A stretch of 10,751 nt of DNA, taken from positions 1 to 10,751 of the forward strand of contig JAFNVD010000019.1 of assembly GCA_017383785.1 (NCBI GenBank), in the 5' to 3' direction. Each line of letters begins with the position of its first letter. Position 1 is the first letter of the stretch. Origin of the DNA: Peptococcaceae bacterium (GTDB taxonomy: Bacteria; Bacillota; Peptococcia; Peptococcales; Peptococcaceae). Shown in pieces: positions 1-6,200 of this stretch. The translations under genes were made by a program, and so were the position numbers. The notes under the pieces are model-generated. The model did not search any database. It saw only the letters and a program-made list of their open reading frames with translations, and was not told the origin of the DNA.

Positions 1-9
1 AACTATATT

Positions 10-38
10 ATTATACCTTCTTTTGCACCAATACGCAA
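10..38 (-). promoter_or_regulatory. Sigma-A-like promoter reading out of the left edge
   Basis: On the minus strand a TTGCGT hexamer (33-38) and a perfect TATAAT (10-15) are separated by exactly 17 nt. It lies just after the terminator of the CofE-like gene and points out of the window, so it probably drives the next minus-strand gene to the left. That gene is not visible, so this rests on promoter geometry alone. Confidence 0.55.
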
Positions 39-42
39 CCCC

Positions 43-71
43 AAACAAATAAGGCGCCGAACCGACGCCTT
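43..71 (-). terminator. Intrinsic terminator of the CofE-like gene
   Basis: Read on the minus strand, AAGGCG (66-71) pairs with CGCCTT (51-56). The stem extends inward through a G-U pair and two G-C pairs, giving about 9 bp closed by a 3-nt loop. A T-rich tail (TTATTTGTTT on the minus strand) follows. It lies about 40 nt after the stop codon at 114-116 and ends the minus-strand block. Confidence 0.85.
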
Positions 72-113
72 TCATAAAACTGTATAATCAAAACAACGCA
101 GCTATACTGCAAT

Positions 114-812
114 TTATTTCGCTTTTCTGATAATTCCCATTGGTGTGCACTGATTCCCCTGACACAATGGATTATCCGCCAATACTTTTGTCAGGAAATC
201 GATCTGATTTTTCTTACCGGAGTAAGCCAGAATTTCAATCCCTAAATCATTGGCATCGATAATTGTGACATCATAGCCTACAGCATCTGCAATCTCTTTG
301 CATACTTTTTCAGGGTCTTTTGGCCCTAATGTTACACATTTGTTTAATGGCGGCATAGCGGTTGGGCATGGGCCATCAATTGCACGTACTTCATCACCGC
401 AAATGGCATAGAAAATACCGCGTTTTTTAAACAGTTTCCCGATTGCAGAGCAGAACGCTGCAAACAATACACGTGGTGCACCTACCAAATCAATGGTCAC
501 CTGCATGGTTTCCGGCATCGTACGCCCCAAACCGTGCGGGGAACGATATACGAATTTCACCAGCAATTTTGCCAAAAAGCCCGGTTTAATTTCATCCAGC
601 GGAATCGCACGATTTTGGGTACATGCCACTGCTTTTTCAGACATAAACAAAATATCGCCTTTTTGCATATGCGGCACTGCATAGGTATTTACAATATCCA
701 CCATGTTATCTTCTTTCCCAATCAGCTTTGTCTGCAAAGCATAACGTTCATACGCTGTACCATCGACAATTCGGAGCAGCTCTTTCCCTTCATTTACTGT
801 AATATTTTCCAT
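114..812 (-). CDS. CofE-like protein (coenzyme F420-0:L-glutamate ligase family)
   Basis: A 232-residue soluble protein resembling the F420-0:gamma-glutamyl ligase (CofE) family, which in F420-making organisms adds glutamate to F420-0 using GTP. Family-like stretches are GDILFMSEKAVA followed by NRAIPLDEI in the first third, a YAICGDEVRAIDGP segment in the middle, DANDLGIEILAYS near residue 195, and a C-terminal NPLCQGNQCTPMGIIR. The start is taken as the ATG at 810-812, because GAGGTG (819-824) sits 6 nt upstream; the GTG at 819-821 lies inside that ribosome binding site and is unlikely to be used. No other F420 biosynthesis gene is in the window and most Bacillota lack F420, so the true substrate is unknown and a repurposed ligase is possible. 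The gene has its own promoter (870-898) and terminator. Family assignment is fairly safe; function is not. Confidence 0.82.
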   Translation of the reverse strand: MENITVNEGKELLRIVDGTAYERYALQTKLIGKEDNMVDIVNTYAVPHMQKGDILFMSEKAVACTQNRAIPLDEIKPGFLAKLLVKFVYRSPHGLGRTMPETMQVTIDLVGAPRVLFAAFCSAIGKLFKKRGIFYAICGDEVRAIDGPCPTAMPPLNKCVTLGPKDPEKVCKEIADAVGYDVTIIDANDLGIEILAYSGKKNQIDFLTKVLADNPLCQGNQCTPMGIIRKAK

Positions 813-818
813 CTTGTC

Positions 819-824
819 CACCTC
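819..824 (-). promoter_or_regulatory. Ribosome binding site fixing the CofE-like start
   Basis: GAGGTG on the minus strand lies 6 nt before the ATG at 810-812. The upstream in-frame GTG (819-821) overlaps this element, so the downstream ATG is the better start and the protein is 3 residues shorter than the longest reading frame. Confidence 0.7.
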
Positions 825-843
825 ATATCATAGTCTCTATCTC

Positions 844-853
844 GTTGTACAAC
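844..853. promoter_or_regulatory. Perfect 10-bp palindrome, possible operator
   Basis: GTTGTACAAC reads identically on both strands. It lies between the promoter at 870-898 and the start codon at 812, at roughly +10 to +20 of the predicted transcript, a position where a bound repressor would block transcription. A 10-bp palindrome can occur by chance and no regulator gene is adjacent, so the operator role is only an inference. Confidence 0.3.
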
Positions 854-869
854 TTGCTTGTCCACATTT

Positions 870-898
870 AGCATAGTGCGTTTCTGTACGTATGTCAA
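870..898 (-). promoter_or_regulatory. Promoter of the CofE-like gene
   Basis: A perfect TTGACA -35 box (893-898, minus strand) and TATGCT -10 box (870-875) are separated by 17 nt. It lies in the 137-nt gap between the murJ stop and the CofE-like start. Transcription should begin near 863, giving a leader of about 50 nt that contains the palindrome at 844-853. Confidence 0.75.
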
Positions 899-949
899 GC
901 AGTTTGCACGGTATTCACATTTCTATTTCTGATTCTATTTACTATCGTA

Positions 950-2560
950 TTATTTACGACCAAGTTTACGTTTTACAATACGCAGCACTTGCTGTGCCTC
1001 TTCCATACGCATGACAATTGCCATAGCCGCATACACGATTACCCCAATTGTAATCCCAACACCAACTTGTACAATCTGCATCAACTTATTGCTCATGTCC
1101 AAGATTTGCTCCAATCCGTTGGCTGCCATGTATACTGCAAGACCCATTAAAACAGATGCTATTATAGACTGCAATGCAGATTTCAGCAATGCTTTACCGC
1201 CATATTGCCCGATTTTAAATCGCAACGCAATACCTAATACAAACATGCTCAACAAGCCACTTAAAGAATACGCCAACGCCAGTCCGCGATAAGTGAATGG
1301 GCCTACCAAAAGAATGCTGATTATGATGTTAAACAGCAATACAAACACATTAATCAGGACAGGAGACTTGGTATCCTGTACAGCATAAAACCCTCTGTTC
1401 AGAATTTGCTGAGCACCGTACCCTACTACACCAATACAGTAATATACCAGTATCACCGATACCAACTCAATCTGTTGACCGGTAACTGCACCTTGCTGGT
1501 ACATTGCACGAGTCACGGGATGACTCAATGCAATTAGTCCGGCAGAAGCAGGAAGGGTAATGAAGATTACTGTACGCAGCCCCATAGTCAAATTCTGCTT
1601 ATACGCCTCGATTTCACCCCGTGCGACATGGCTGGTCATTGTTGGAAATACCGACAGCCCGATAGCAGCAGCAAAAATACCTACCGGCAGCATCATGATA
1701 CGCTGCGCCTGTTTCAAAGCATATACAACACCGTCACCCAAACCGGAAGCTAATCGCTGGCTTACCAACAGGTTTAATTCGTTCATGGATAACCCTAACA
1801 CCACCGGTAAAAATAAAAGGAAAAACTTCTTCACGCCGGGATGATTCAAATTTAAACGCAGTTTATAGGAAAACCCATATTGACGCATCGCTCTGATTTG
1901 AAGCAGTAAATTCAGAGCCGCACCTACAACAACCCCAATGGTAAAGCCCATAATGCCAATATGGCGTGCCAAAAGCAGGCCAATTATAATAATAGCAATA
2001 TTATAGACTACTGCACCTAACGCAGGAATCGTAAACTCTTTATAACATTGCAAAATCCCTTGTGAAATCCCTGCCAAGCACATAAAAAAGCACTGCGCAA
2101 ACATAATGCGGGTCAGCACAATGGTAAGAGCCGTCGCCTCTGCTGCATTAGCATGTTCAAACCGTACCATAATATCAATCAGCTGCGGTGTAAACACAAT
2201 CCCAATCGCAATCAATACCATAGATGCAATGGCTACGATATTTAAAATAGTACTGGCCATAATATGTGCGTCTTCATCTCGTTCCGTAGCCAAGTAACTG
2301 CTGAATACCGGGATAAAAGCCGAACTCAAGCCACCGCCAACCAGAGCAAAGTAAATCAAATCCGGTATTGTAAATGCCGCCGTATAAGCATCGGCCTGCC
2401 AGCTGATACCGAACATACTGCTGACAGAAATGTCACGTACAAACCCTAATATACGCGATATGGTCATCATAATCGTCAGCATCCCCGCAGCATACAGTAC
2501 GCTATTATGTTGTTTCTTTTTTGGTTTATTATTGATTTCCTGTGCGGAAGTTTCACTCAT
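950..2560 (-). CDS. murJ: Lipid II flippase MurJ (MviN)
   Basis: A 536-residue polytopic membrane protein of the MurJ/MviN family (MOP superfamily), which moves the peptidoglycan precursor lipid II from the cytoplasmic to the outer face of the membrane. A basic N-terminal tail (PKKKQ, residues 13-17) precedes the first helix. The family hallmark SRILGFVRD lies at residues 35-43, with the Arg residues expected in the central cavity, followed by the conserved segments DAYTAAFTIPDLIY (57-70) and SSAFIPVFSSYLA (79-91). Repeated hydrophobic segments to the C-terminus fit about 14 helices, and the length is normal. The ATG start has a modest AGGTAG-like site upstream. The gene has its own promoter (2650-2678); no terminator is visible in the 137 nt after its stop, so it may read into the CofE-like gene. 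Confidence 0.96.
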   Translation of the reverse strand: MSETSAQEINNKPKKKQHNSVLYAAGMLTIMMTISRILGFVRDISVSSMFGISWQADAYTAAFTIPDLIYFALVGGGLSSAFIPVFSSYLATERDEDAHIMASTILNIVAIASMVLIAIGIVFTPQLIDIMVRFEHANAAEATALTIVLTRIMFAQCFFMCLAGISQGILQCYKEFTIPALGAVVYNIAIIIIGLLLARHIGIMGFTIGVVVGAALNLLLQIRAMRQYGFSYKLRLNLNHPGVKKFFLLFLPVVLGLSMNELNLLVSQRLASGLGDGVVYALKQAQRIMMLPVGIFAAAIGLSVFPTMTSHVARGEIEAYKQNLTMGLRTVIFITLPASAGLIALSHPVTRAMYQQGAVTGQQIELVSVILVYYCIGVVGYGAQQILNRGFYAVQDTKSPVLINVFVLLFNIIISILLVGPFTYRGLALAYSLSGLLSMFVLGIALRFKIGQYGGKALLKSALQSIIASVLMGLAVYMAANGLEQILDMSNKLMQIVQVGVGITIGVIVYAAMAIVMRMEEAQQVLRIVKRKLGRK

Positions 2561-2649
2561 AACATACTACCTAAGCTTTCTTTTCACACCAATAGGACAT
2601 GCCTCGTTATTGCCGATTGGCTGTAAAATATTCTCGTATGTTTTATTTT

Positions 2650-2678
2650 ATCCTATGAGAAAATATTTGTATAGACAA
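2650..2678 (-). promoter_or_regulatory. murJ promoter with an overlapping imperfect inverted repeat
   Basis: On the minus strand TTGTCT (2673-2678) and TAGGAT (2650-2655) are spaced by 17 nt in the 148-nt gap upstream of murJ. The repeat arms TTCTCGTA (2631-2638) and TATGAGAA (2654-2661) match in 7 of 8 positions with a 15-nt centre, flanking the -10 box and probable start site. This could be a repressor site or could be chance in AT-rich DNA. Confidence 0.5.
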
Positions 2679-2708
2679 ATTTTTTTATTACACTTTTATT
2701 ATTGCTTC

Positions 2709-3692
2709 TTACAAGATACTCCACAGTATTACCACTAAAAACCCTAGATAAGCGAGCCCACAATAAATTAATGCAGTAATCGGCAAACACTGTTTTCTGC
2801 ATACCGTTATATATAATCCGGCTGTGCTGAATAGCAAAAACATACTGCTAATCCCTGCAGATAATGTCAACGTCCAATCGCACAGCAGCATCCCCATAGC
2901 AGGAATCATAGTACTTTGAAACGCCATAGCACCTGTAATATTCCCTAATGCTAGTCGATCTTTTCCCTGAGACACCCAAATAACACTGTTAAACTTTTCA
3001 GGCAATTCTGTAGCGATTGGCGCAATAATCATAGATAATACCAAAGGATGCATTCCGTAAAGCTCTGCTGTGCGAGAAATCCCTGCCACAAAATATTCCG
3101 CGCCACCTGCAATGGCACCTAAACCAAGCCAAAACTGCAACAAGATTAGAAACCAGGACGGTGTCACCCGTCTGCTAAAATATAATGGACGTAAATTATC
3201 ATCAGAGATGGCATTGCCACTATGGGCTACATTCCATGCATATCTTACATATGACAATATCAATAGTATTGCTATATATCGTTTACTCCATTGCGGCAAA
3301 AAGGCTGCCGCTATCACTAGCAGATACATACAGATAAAAAAACGTAAATCTCGTTTCATATCAACAGCATCAACATGCATGATTTTTCTTCCTGTTTTAC
3401 GCCCACGTAAAATCCACGCAGCAAAACCGGTAATAAACATAGCAAGTGTACCAAGCATAAAGGGGGCACCCAAAATTGCTCCAATACCAATATCCACTGC
3501 ATTAATTCCGCCACTCATAAACGCAATCAACGGCACCATCGATTCCGGCAGTGCAGTCCCCACCGCTGCCAGCAAATGGCCGACAGAGCCTTCCGGCAGT
3601 CTTAGCCTGTTTCCTAGCCATTCTACACTGTTGGTAAACAATTCTGCTCCAATTAAAATCATCATTAACCCTGCCATCAATTGCAACACCAT
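2709..3692 (-). CDS. CaCA-family (sodium/calcium exchanger-like) cation antiporter
   Basis: An integral membrane protein of 327 residues with about 10 hydrophobic segments and the two inverted alpha-repeats of the Ca2+/cation antiporter superfamily: GTALPES (residues 45-51) and ATELPEK (227-233). The acidic Glu of each repeat, which binds the cation in this family, is present. The second half of each motif is unusual: the usual G-N-x-x-G-S-N is GAILGAP in repeat 1 and GNITGAM in repeat 2. The ion transported cannot be stated. A GGAGGG site (3699-3704) directly abuts the first ATG (3696-3698) and lies 6 nt before a second ATG (3690-3692), so the second is chosen. It lies 85 nt downstream of the DUF421 gene with no terminator or convincing promoter between, so the two are probably co-transcribed. 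Confidence 0.85.
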   Translation of the reverse strand: MVLQLMAGLMMILIGAELFTNSVEWLGNRLRLPEGSVGHLLAAVGTALPESMVPLIAFMSGGINAVDIGIGAILGAPFMLGTLAMFITGFAAWILRGRKTGRKIMHVDAVDMKRDLRFFICMYLLVIAAAFLPQWSKRYIAILLILSYVRYAWNVAHSGNAISDDNLRPLYFSRRVTPSWFLILLQFWLGLGAIAGGAEYFVAGISRTAELYGMHPLVLSMIIAPIATELPEKFNSVIWVSQGKDRLALGNITGAMAFQSTMIPAMGMLLCDWTLTLSAGISSMFLLFSTAGLYITVCRKQCLPITALIYCGLAYLGFLVVILWSIL

Positions 3693-3698
3693 AGCCAT

Positions 3699-3704
3699 CC
3701 CTCC
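3699..3704 (-). promoter_or_regulatory. Ribosome binding site favouring the second Met of the antiporter
   Basis: GGAGGG on the minus strand touches the ATG at 3696-3698 with no spacer, but stands 6 nt from the ATG at 3690-3692. Normal spacing therefore supports the second ATG. Confidence 0.65.
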
Positions 3705-3777
3705 GGTGTTACTATATGCCGGTACAGGTAGTCCATATTCCGACGAACTATAATCAAACCTTCTTTATCAATAATTT

Positions 3778-4509
3778 TTAGTATAACAGCTCTTTTGTCT
3801 TTAATGCCTCTTCGCGGCTAATCATATACAATGTGCCATCATTGCTTATGCTTGCAAAAAACACATTTTGCGGATTATCTATGCCGTTCTGCTTTAATTT
3901 TGTCATTAGCCATTGTTTTGTCAAATGATGCTCCCGCATCCCTTTCAAATTTATTTCACCATCGTCAATCAAAGTAAGCGGCATACCTTTGAATTTATCG
4001 GATTCTTGAATCTGAAAATCGCCTTTTGTAATCGGCTTGCTTTCTGTCTTTAACAGTACTGTTAATTCGCCCGATGTTTCTAATACTGCATACTCCACTT
4101 CGGCAATGTCAAACACATCTTTTTGACGAAGCTGACTCATCAAGTCATCAATATTGTATCTAGCTTTACGCATTTCGTTCATTTGTAGCCTGCCGGATGC
4201 AATTAACAGATTGGGCCGCCCATACAAAAATCGCCTAAATTTATTGCTTTTTAAACAGATCAATGATATCCCGACTTGTAATACTGTCAAAATCAGCATA
4301 GGAATTATGCTATGCATCAATGTCAAATTTCTATCTGTCAATGGCAACGTGGCCAATTCGGCAATCACTATGGCCACCACAAAATCTAAATTAGAGAGCT
4401 GGCCAATTTCGCGTTTCCCCATAATACGTATCGAGGCCAATAAGAGCAAATAAATAATCAATACTCGCACAATTACTTCTAATAAACCAATATCATTTCC
4501 GTTTCCCAT
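3778..4509 (-). CDS. DUF421 / YetF-family membrane protein
   Basis: A 243-residue protein of the YetF-like DUF421 family. The N-terminal third holds three hydrophobic helices (roughly residues 8-27, 40-57 and 66-87) around the signature RIMGKREIGQLSNLDFVV (residues 28-45). The rest is a soluble alpha/beta domain containing GRPNLLIASGRL and a DDLMSQLR segment, then VEYAVLETSGELTVLL, as is usual for the family. Members are widespread in Firmicutes; some in Bacillus have been linked to spore properties, but the molecular function is unsettled. The start is the ATG at 4507-4509, with GGAGG (4515-4519) 5 nt upstream; an in-frame TTG at 4519-4521 overlaps that site and is rejected. It is first in a minus-strand unit with the antiporter, and divergent from a small membrane protein gene. 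Confidence 0.92.
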   Translation of the reverse strand: MGNGNDIGLLEVIVRVLIIYLLLLASIRIMGKREIGQLSNLDFVVAIVIAELATLPLTDRNLTLMHSIIPMLILTVLQVGISLICLKSNKFRRFLYGRPNLLIASGRLQMNEMRKARYNIDDLMSQLRQKDVFDIAEVEYAVLETSGELTVLLKTESKPITKGDFQIQESDKFKGMPLTLIDDGEINLKGMREHHLTKQWLMTKLKQNGIDNPQNVFFASISNDGTLYMISREEALKTKELLY

Positions 4510-4514
4510 GATGT

Positions 4515-4519
4515 CCTCC
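4515..4519 (-). promoter_or_regulatory. Ribosome binding site fixing the DUF421 start
   Basis: GGAGG on the minus strand lies 5 nt before the ATG at 4507-4509. The in-frame TTG at 4519-4521 is fused to this element, so translation should begin at the ATG. Confidence 0.7.
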
Positions 4520-4521
4520 AA

Positions 4522-4550
4522 TAGACAAATCGCTTCAAATCGGTTATAAT
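4522..4550 (+). promoter_or_regulatory. Strong promoter of the small membrane protein gene
   Basis: TAGACA (4522-4527, five of six to TTGACA) and a perfect TATAAT (4545-4550) are spaced by 17 nt on the plus strand. The predicted start site near 4557 gives a leader of about 40 nt to the ATG at 4597. It may also serve the flavoprotein and symporter genes downstream, since no terminator or better promoter is seen before them. Confidence 0.7.
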
Positions 4551-4574
4551 ATAAAGGTCATATTATTTTACCAA
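4546..4574 (-). promoter_or_regulatory. Divergent promoter of the DUF421 gene
   Basis: On the minus strand TTGGTA (4569-4574) and TATTAT (4546-4551) are spaced by 17 nt. The -10 box lies on top of the plus-strand TATAAT at 4545-4550, so the two promoters are mirror images around one element. The predicted start near 4539 gives a leader of about 30 nt. Confidence 0.55.
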
Positions 4575-4596
4575 TATGGGAGGTGTCTATACAGTA

Positions 4597-4791
4597 ATGA
4601 CCACTCTTGAAATTGTTTCTTATGTTTTAATTCTGGTGTCTGCAGTGTTTAAAGGAATTGCTTTGATGAACTTAAACAACAAAAATCGTGAATTTGCAAT
4701 TAGCAAAAAGTTGTACACGAAATTTAATATCGCCAGTTATTTGACTTTGGTACCTGGTGTTATTTTGTTTGCATATTGCAACTTTCTATAA
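4597..4791 (+). CDS. Small two-helix membrane protein of unknown function
   Basis: I do not recognise this family. The 64-residue product has a hydrophobic helix at about residues 6-24, a polar and basic linker rich in Asn and Lys (about 25-42), and a second helix at about 45-62, so it should be a hairpin in the cytoplasmic membrane. There are no enzymatic motifs and no signal peptide. The start is uncertain: GGGAGGTG (4578-4585) is the only ribosome binding site, and the first in-frame ATG after it is at 4597 (11-13 nt away, rather long), while the ATG at 4576 is merged with the site itself and has nothing upstream. A near-consensus promoter supports expression. It is divergent from the DUF421 gene and 99 nt ahead of the flavoprotein gene. 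Confidence 0.7.
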   Translation: MTTLEIVSYVLILVSAVFKGIALMNLNNKNREFAISKKLYTKFNIASYLTLVPGVILFAYCNFL

Positions 4792-4833
4792 TATCTAATT
4801 TATTTCTCTGCAATAGTTTGGCACAATCTGCTC

Positions 4834-4843
4834 GGAATATTCC
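4834..4843. repeat. Perfect 10-bp palindrome ahead of the flavoprotein gene
   Basis: GGAATATTCC is self-complementary and lies in the 99-nt gap between the small membrane protein and the flavoprotein. It is followed by a short T-run (4851-4855). The stem is only 5 bp with no loop, too weak for a good terminator. It could be a protein binding site or chance. Confidence 0.25.
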
Positions 4844-4890
4844 TGACGGATTTTTATATTTGTTATTATCATACAGAAAGGCGGGATAAC

Positions 4891-6138
4891 GTGAATCATA
4901 TATTAATTCTTGGCGGTGGTGCATCAGGTATGGTCGCGGCAATTTCTGCAGCAGAGCATGCCGCCAAAGATACTGCTGTTATCCTGCTAGAGCAAAACTC
5001 GAAACTGGGCAAAAAGCTTTTAGCCACCGGAAACGGGCGCTGTAATTTGGATAATACAACTTGTACTGTAGATCGTTACTTTACCAGCGACCCACAAACG
5101 GCTTCTATGCTGCTTTCGCACATAGAACAAATCAATCTACAAAGTTGGTTTACAGAGCATGGGTTATTGTGCCGCGAAGCAGAAGATGGTCGCCTCTATC
5201 CATATTCCAATCAAGCTGCAGATGTAGTAAATCTTCTAATCTACTGGTTGGAACAACTGCACGTACAAGTGCACACCGATTGTCGCGTTACAGAAATTGC
5301 ACAAGCCGATGATACTTTTACTGTTGTCACTGCCGACGGCAGCAAATTTAATGGCAATGCAATTATTTGCGCAATGGGTGGTAATGCAGGACCTCAGTTT
5401 GGAAGCGAAGGGTTTGGTATTAAGACAGCATTTCGTTCAGGATGCCAAATGGAGCCTTTGTATCCGTGTTTGGTGCCGCTAAAATGTAACAAAGAGCAAA
5501 TACAAAATTTATCCGGTATTCGTGTAAAAGCAGCTGCGTCTTTATATGATGAAGCACAGTTAATCCATACAGAAGTTGGAGAAATCCAATTCACCGATTA
5601 CGGAATTTCCGGCATTGCCATTATGCAGCTTTCCGGCTGGCTAGGCACGCAATATGGGCTGCAGCACCCAACAATTCGGTTAAATTTATTTCCTCAGTAC
5701 ACAGAAGATGCATTGACCACTTTGCTAGTTGACAGAGCACAGCGGATGCCAAATGCTTCTATCATAGACTATATGACAGGGCTTGTTCACCCACAAATTG
5801 GGCTAGCTGTATGGCATACGTGCAATTTAGGCAACGAAACTCGTATAGTTTCTTCCCTGCAAACAAAAGAATGGAACTTACTTGCCCAAGGGCTACAGCA
5901 ATGGGTATTTAGCGATTTGCAAGATACCGGATGGAAAAATGCACAAACTACCGGTGGCGGTATTGCACTTCATCAAATCGAACCGCATAGTTTTCAATTA
6001 AAAGAAAAACATGGCATGTATTTTGTCGGTGAAACGGTGGACTGTGCAGGATATTGTGGAGGATATAATCTGCACCTAGCATTTGGGAGCGGAATTTTGG
6101 CAGGAAAACATGCAGCAGAAAAATTGAAAAATGAATGA
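4891..6138 (+). CDS. HI0933/BaiN-family FAD-dependent oxidoreductase
   Basis: A 415-residue cytoplasmic flavoprotein of the HI0933 (YhiN/BaiN-like) family. The N-terminal Rossmann fold shows ILILGGGASGMVAA (residues 4-17), with the ribose-binding acid E34 at the end of strand 2, then the family signature GKKLLATGNGRCNLDN (40-55). The C-terminal half returns to the FAD domain with GMYFVGETVDCAGYCGGYN and LAFGSGILAGKHAA. Length is typical. Most family members have no assigned reaction; a Clostridium scindens member, BaiN, reduces bile-acid intermediates, but that cannot be transferred here without closer comparison, and no other bai gene is present. The start is GTG at 4891, with AAAGG (4877-4881) 9 nt upstream. 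Its stop overlaps an unused ATG at 6135, and the symporter gene follows 62 nt later. Confidence 0.92.
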   Translation: MNHILILGGGASGMVAAISAAEHAAKDTAVILLEQNSKLGKKLLATGNGRCNLDNTTCTVDRYFTSDPQTASMLLSHIEQINLQSWFTEHGLLCREAEDGRLYPYSNQAADVVNLLIYWLEQLHVQVHTDCRVTEIAQADDTFTVVTADGSKFNGNAIICAMGGNAGPQFGSEGFGIKTAFRSGCQMEPLYPCLVPLKCNKEQIQNLSGIRVKAAASLYDEAQLIHTEVGEIQFTDYGISGIAIMQLSGWLGTQYGLQHPTIRLNLFPQYTEDALTTLLVDRAQRMPNASIIDYMTGLVHPQIGLAVWHTCNLGNETRIVSSLQTKEWNLLAQGLQQWVFSDLQDTGWKNAQTTGGGIALHQIEPHSFQLKEKHGMYFVGETVDCAGYCGGYNLHLAFGSGILAGKHAAEKLKNE

Positions 6139-6154
6139 TTTATTCGAGGAATCA

Positions 6155-6170
6155 AGCAGCGTTTGCTGCT
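6155..6170 (+). other. Intercistronic hairpin before the symporter gene
   Basis: AGCAGC (6155-6160) and GCTGCT (6165-6170) form a perfect 6-bp stem with a GTTT loop, between the flavoprotein stop and the symporter ribosome binding site. No T-run follows, only an A/T-alternating stretch, so it is not a normal terminator. It might protect or process the downstream mRNA; this is inference. Confidence 0.35.
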
Positions 6171-6200
6171 AAATATATATTCAGAAAGGACTTATTTTTT

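Noticed and set aside
493..833. Two overlapping plus-strand frames opposite the CofE-like gene
   Set aside because: Both are antisense to a recognised coding sequence and have no ribosome binding site or family resemblance.
3070..3753. Long open frame (227 codons) on the plus strand opposite the antiporter gene
   Set aside because: It lies antisense to a clear membrane protein family member, has no plausible ribosome binding site, and its translation looks like the shadow of a hydrophobic gene with no domain pattern.
4818..4832. TTGGCAC followed by TGCT, resembling a sigma-54 (-24/-12) promoter
   Set aside because: Only 8 nt separate the GG and GC doublets instead of the required 10, so it does not fit sigma-54 geometry.
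4843..4872. Possible sigma-A promoter (CTGACG, 18 nt, TATCAT) for the flavoprotein gene
   Set aside because: The predicted transcription start would fall within the ribosome binding site, leaving almost no leader. Co-transcription from the promoter at 4522-4550 is more likely.
4760..4942. 60-codon minus-strand frame across the gap between the small membrane protein and the flavoprotein
   Set aside because: It overlaps the ends of two better-supported genes and has no ribosome binding site or promoter of its own.
6135..6200. Upstream ATG extending the symporter by 22 residues and overlapping the flavoprotein stop
   Set aside because: No ribosome binding site precedes it and the extra residues are polar and unlike the family N-terminus, while the ATG at 6201 has a good site and gives a typical start.
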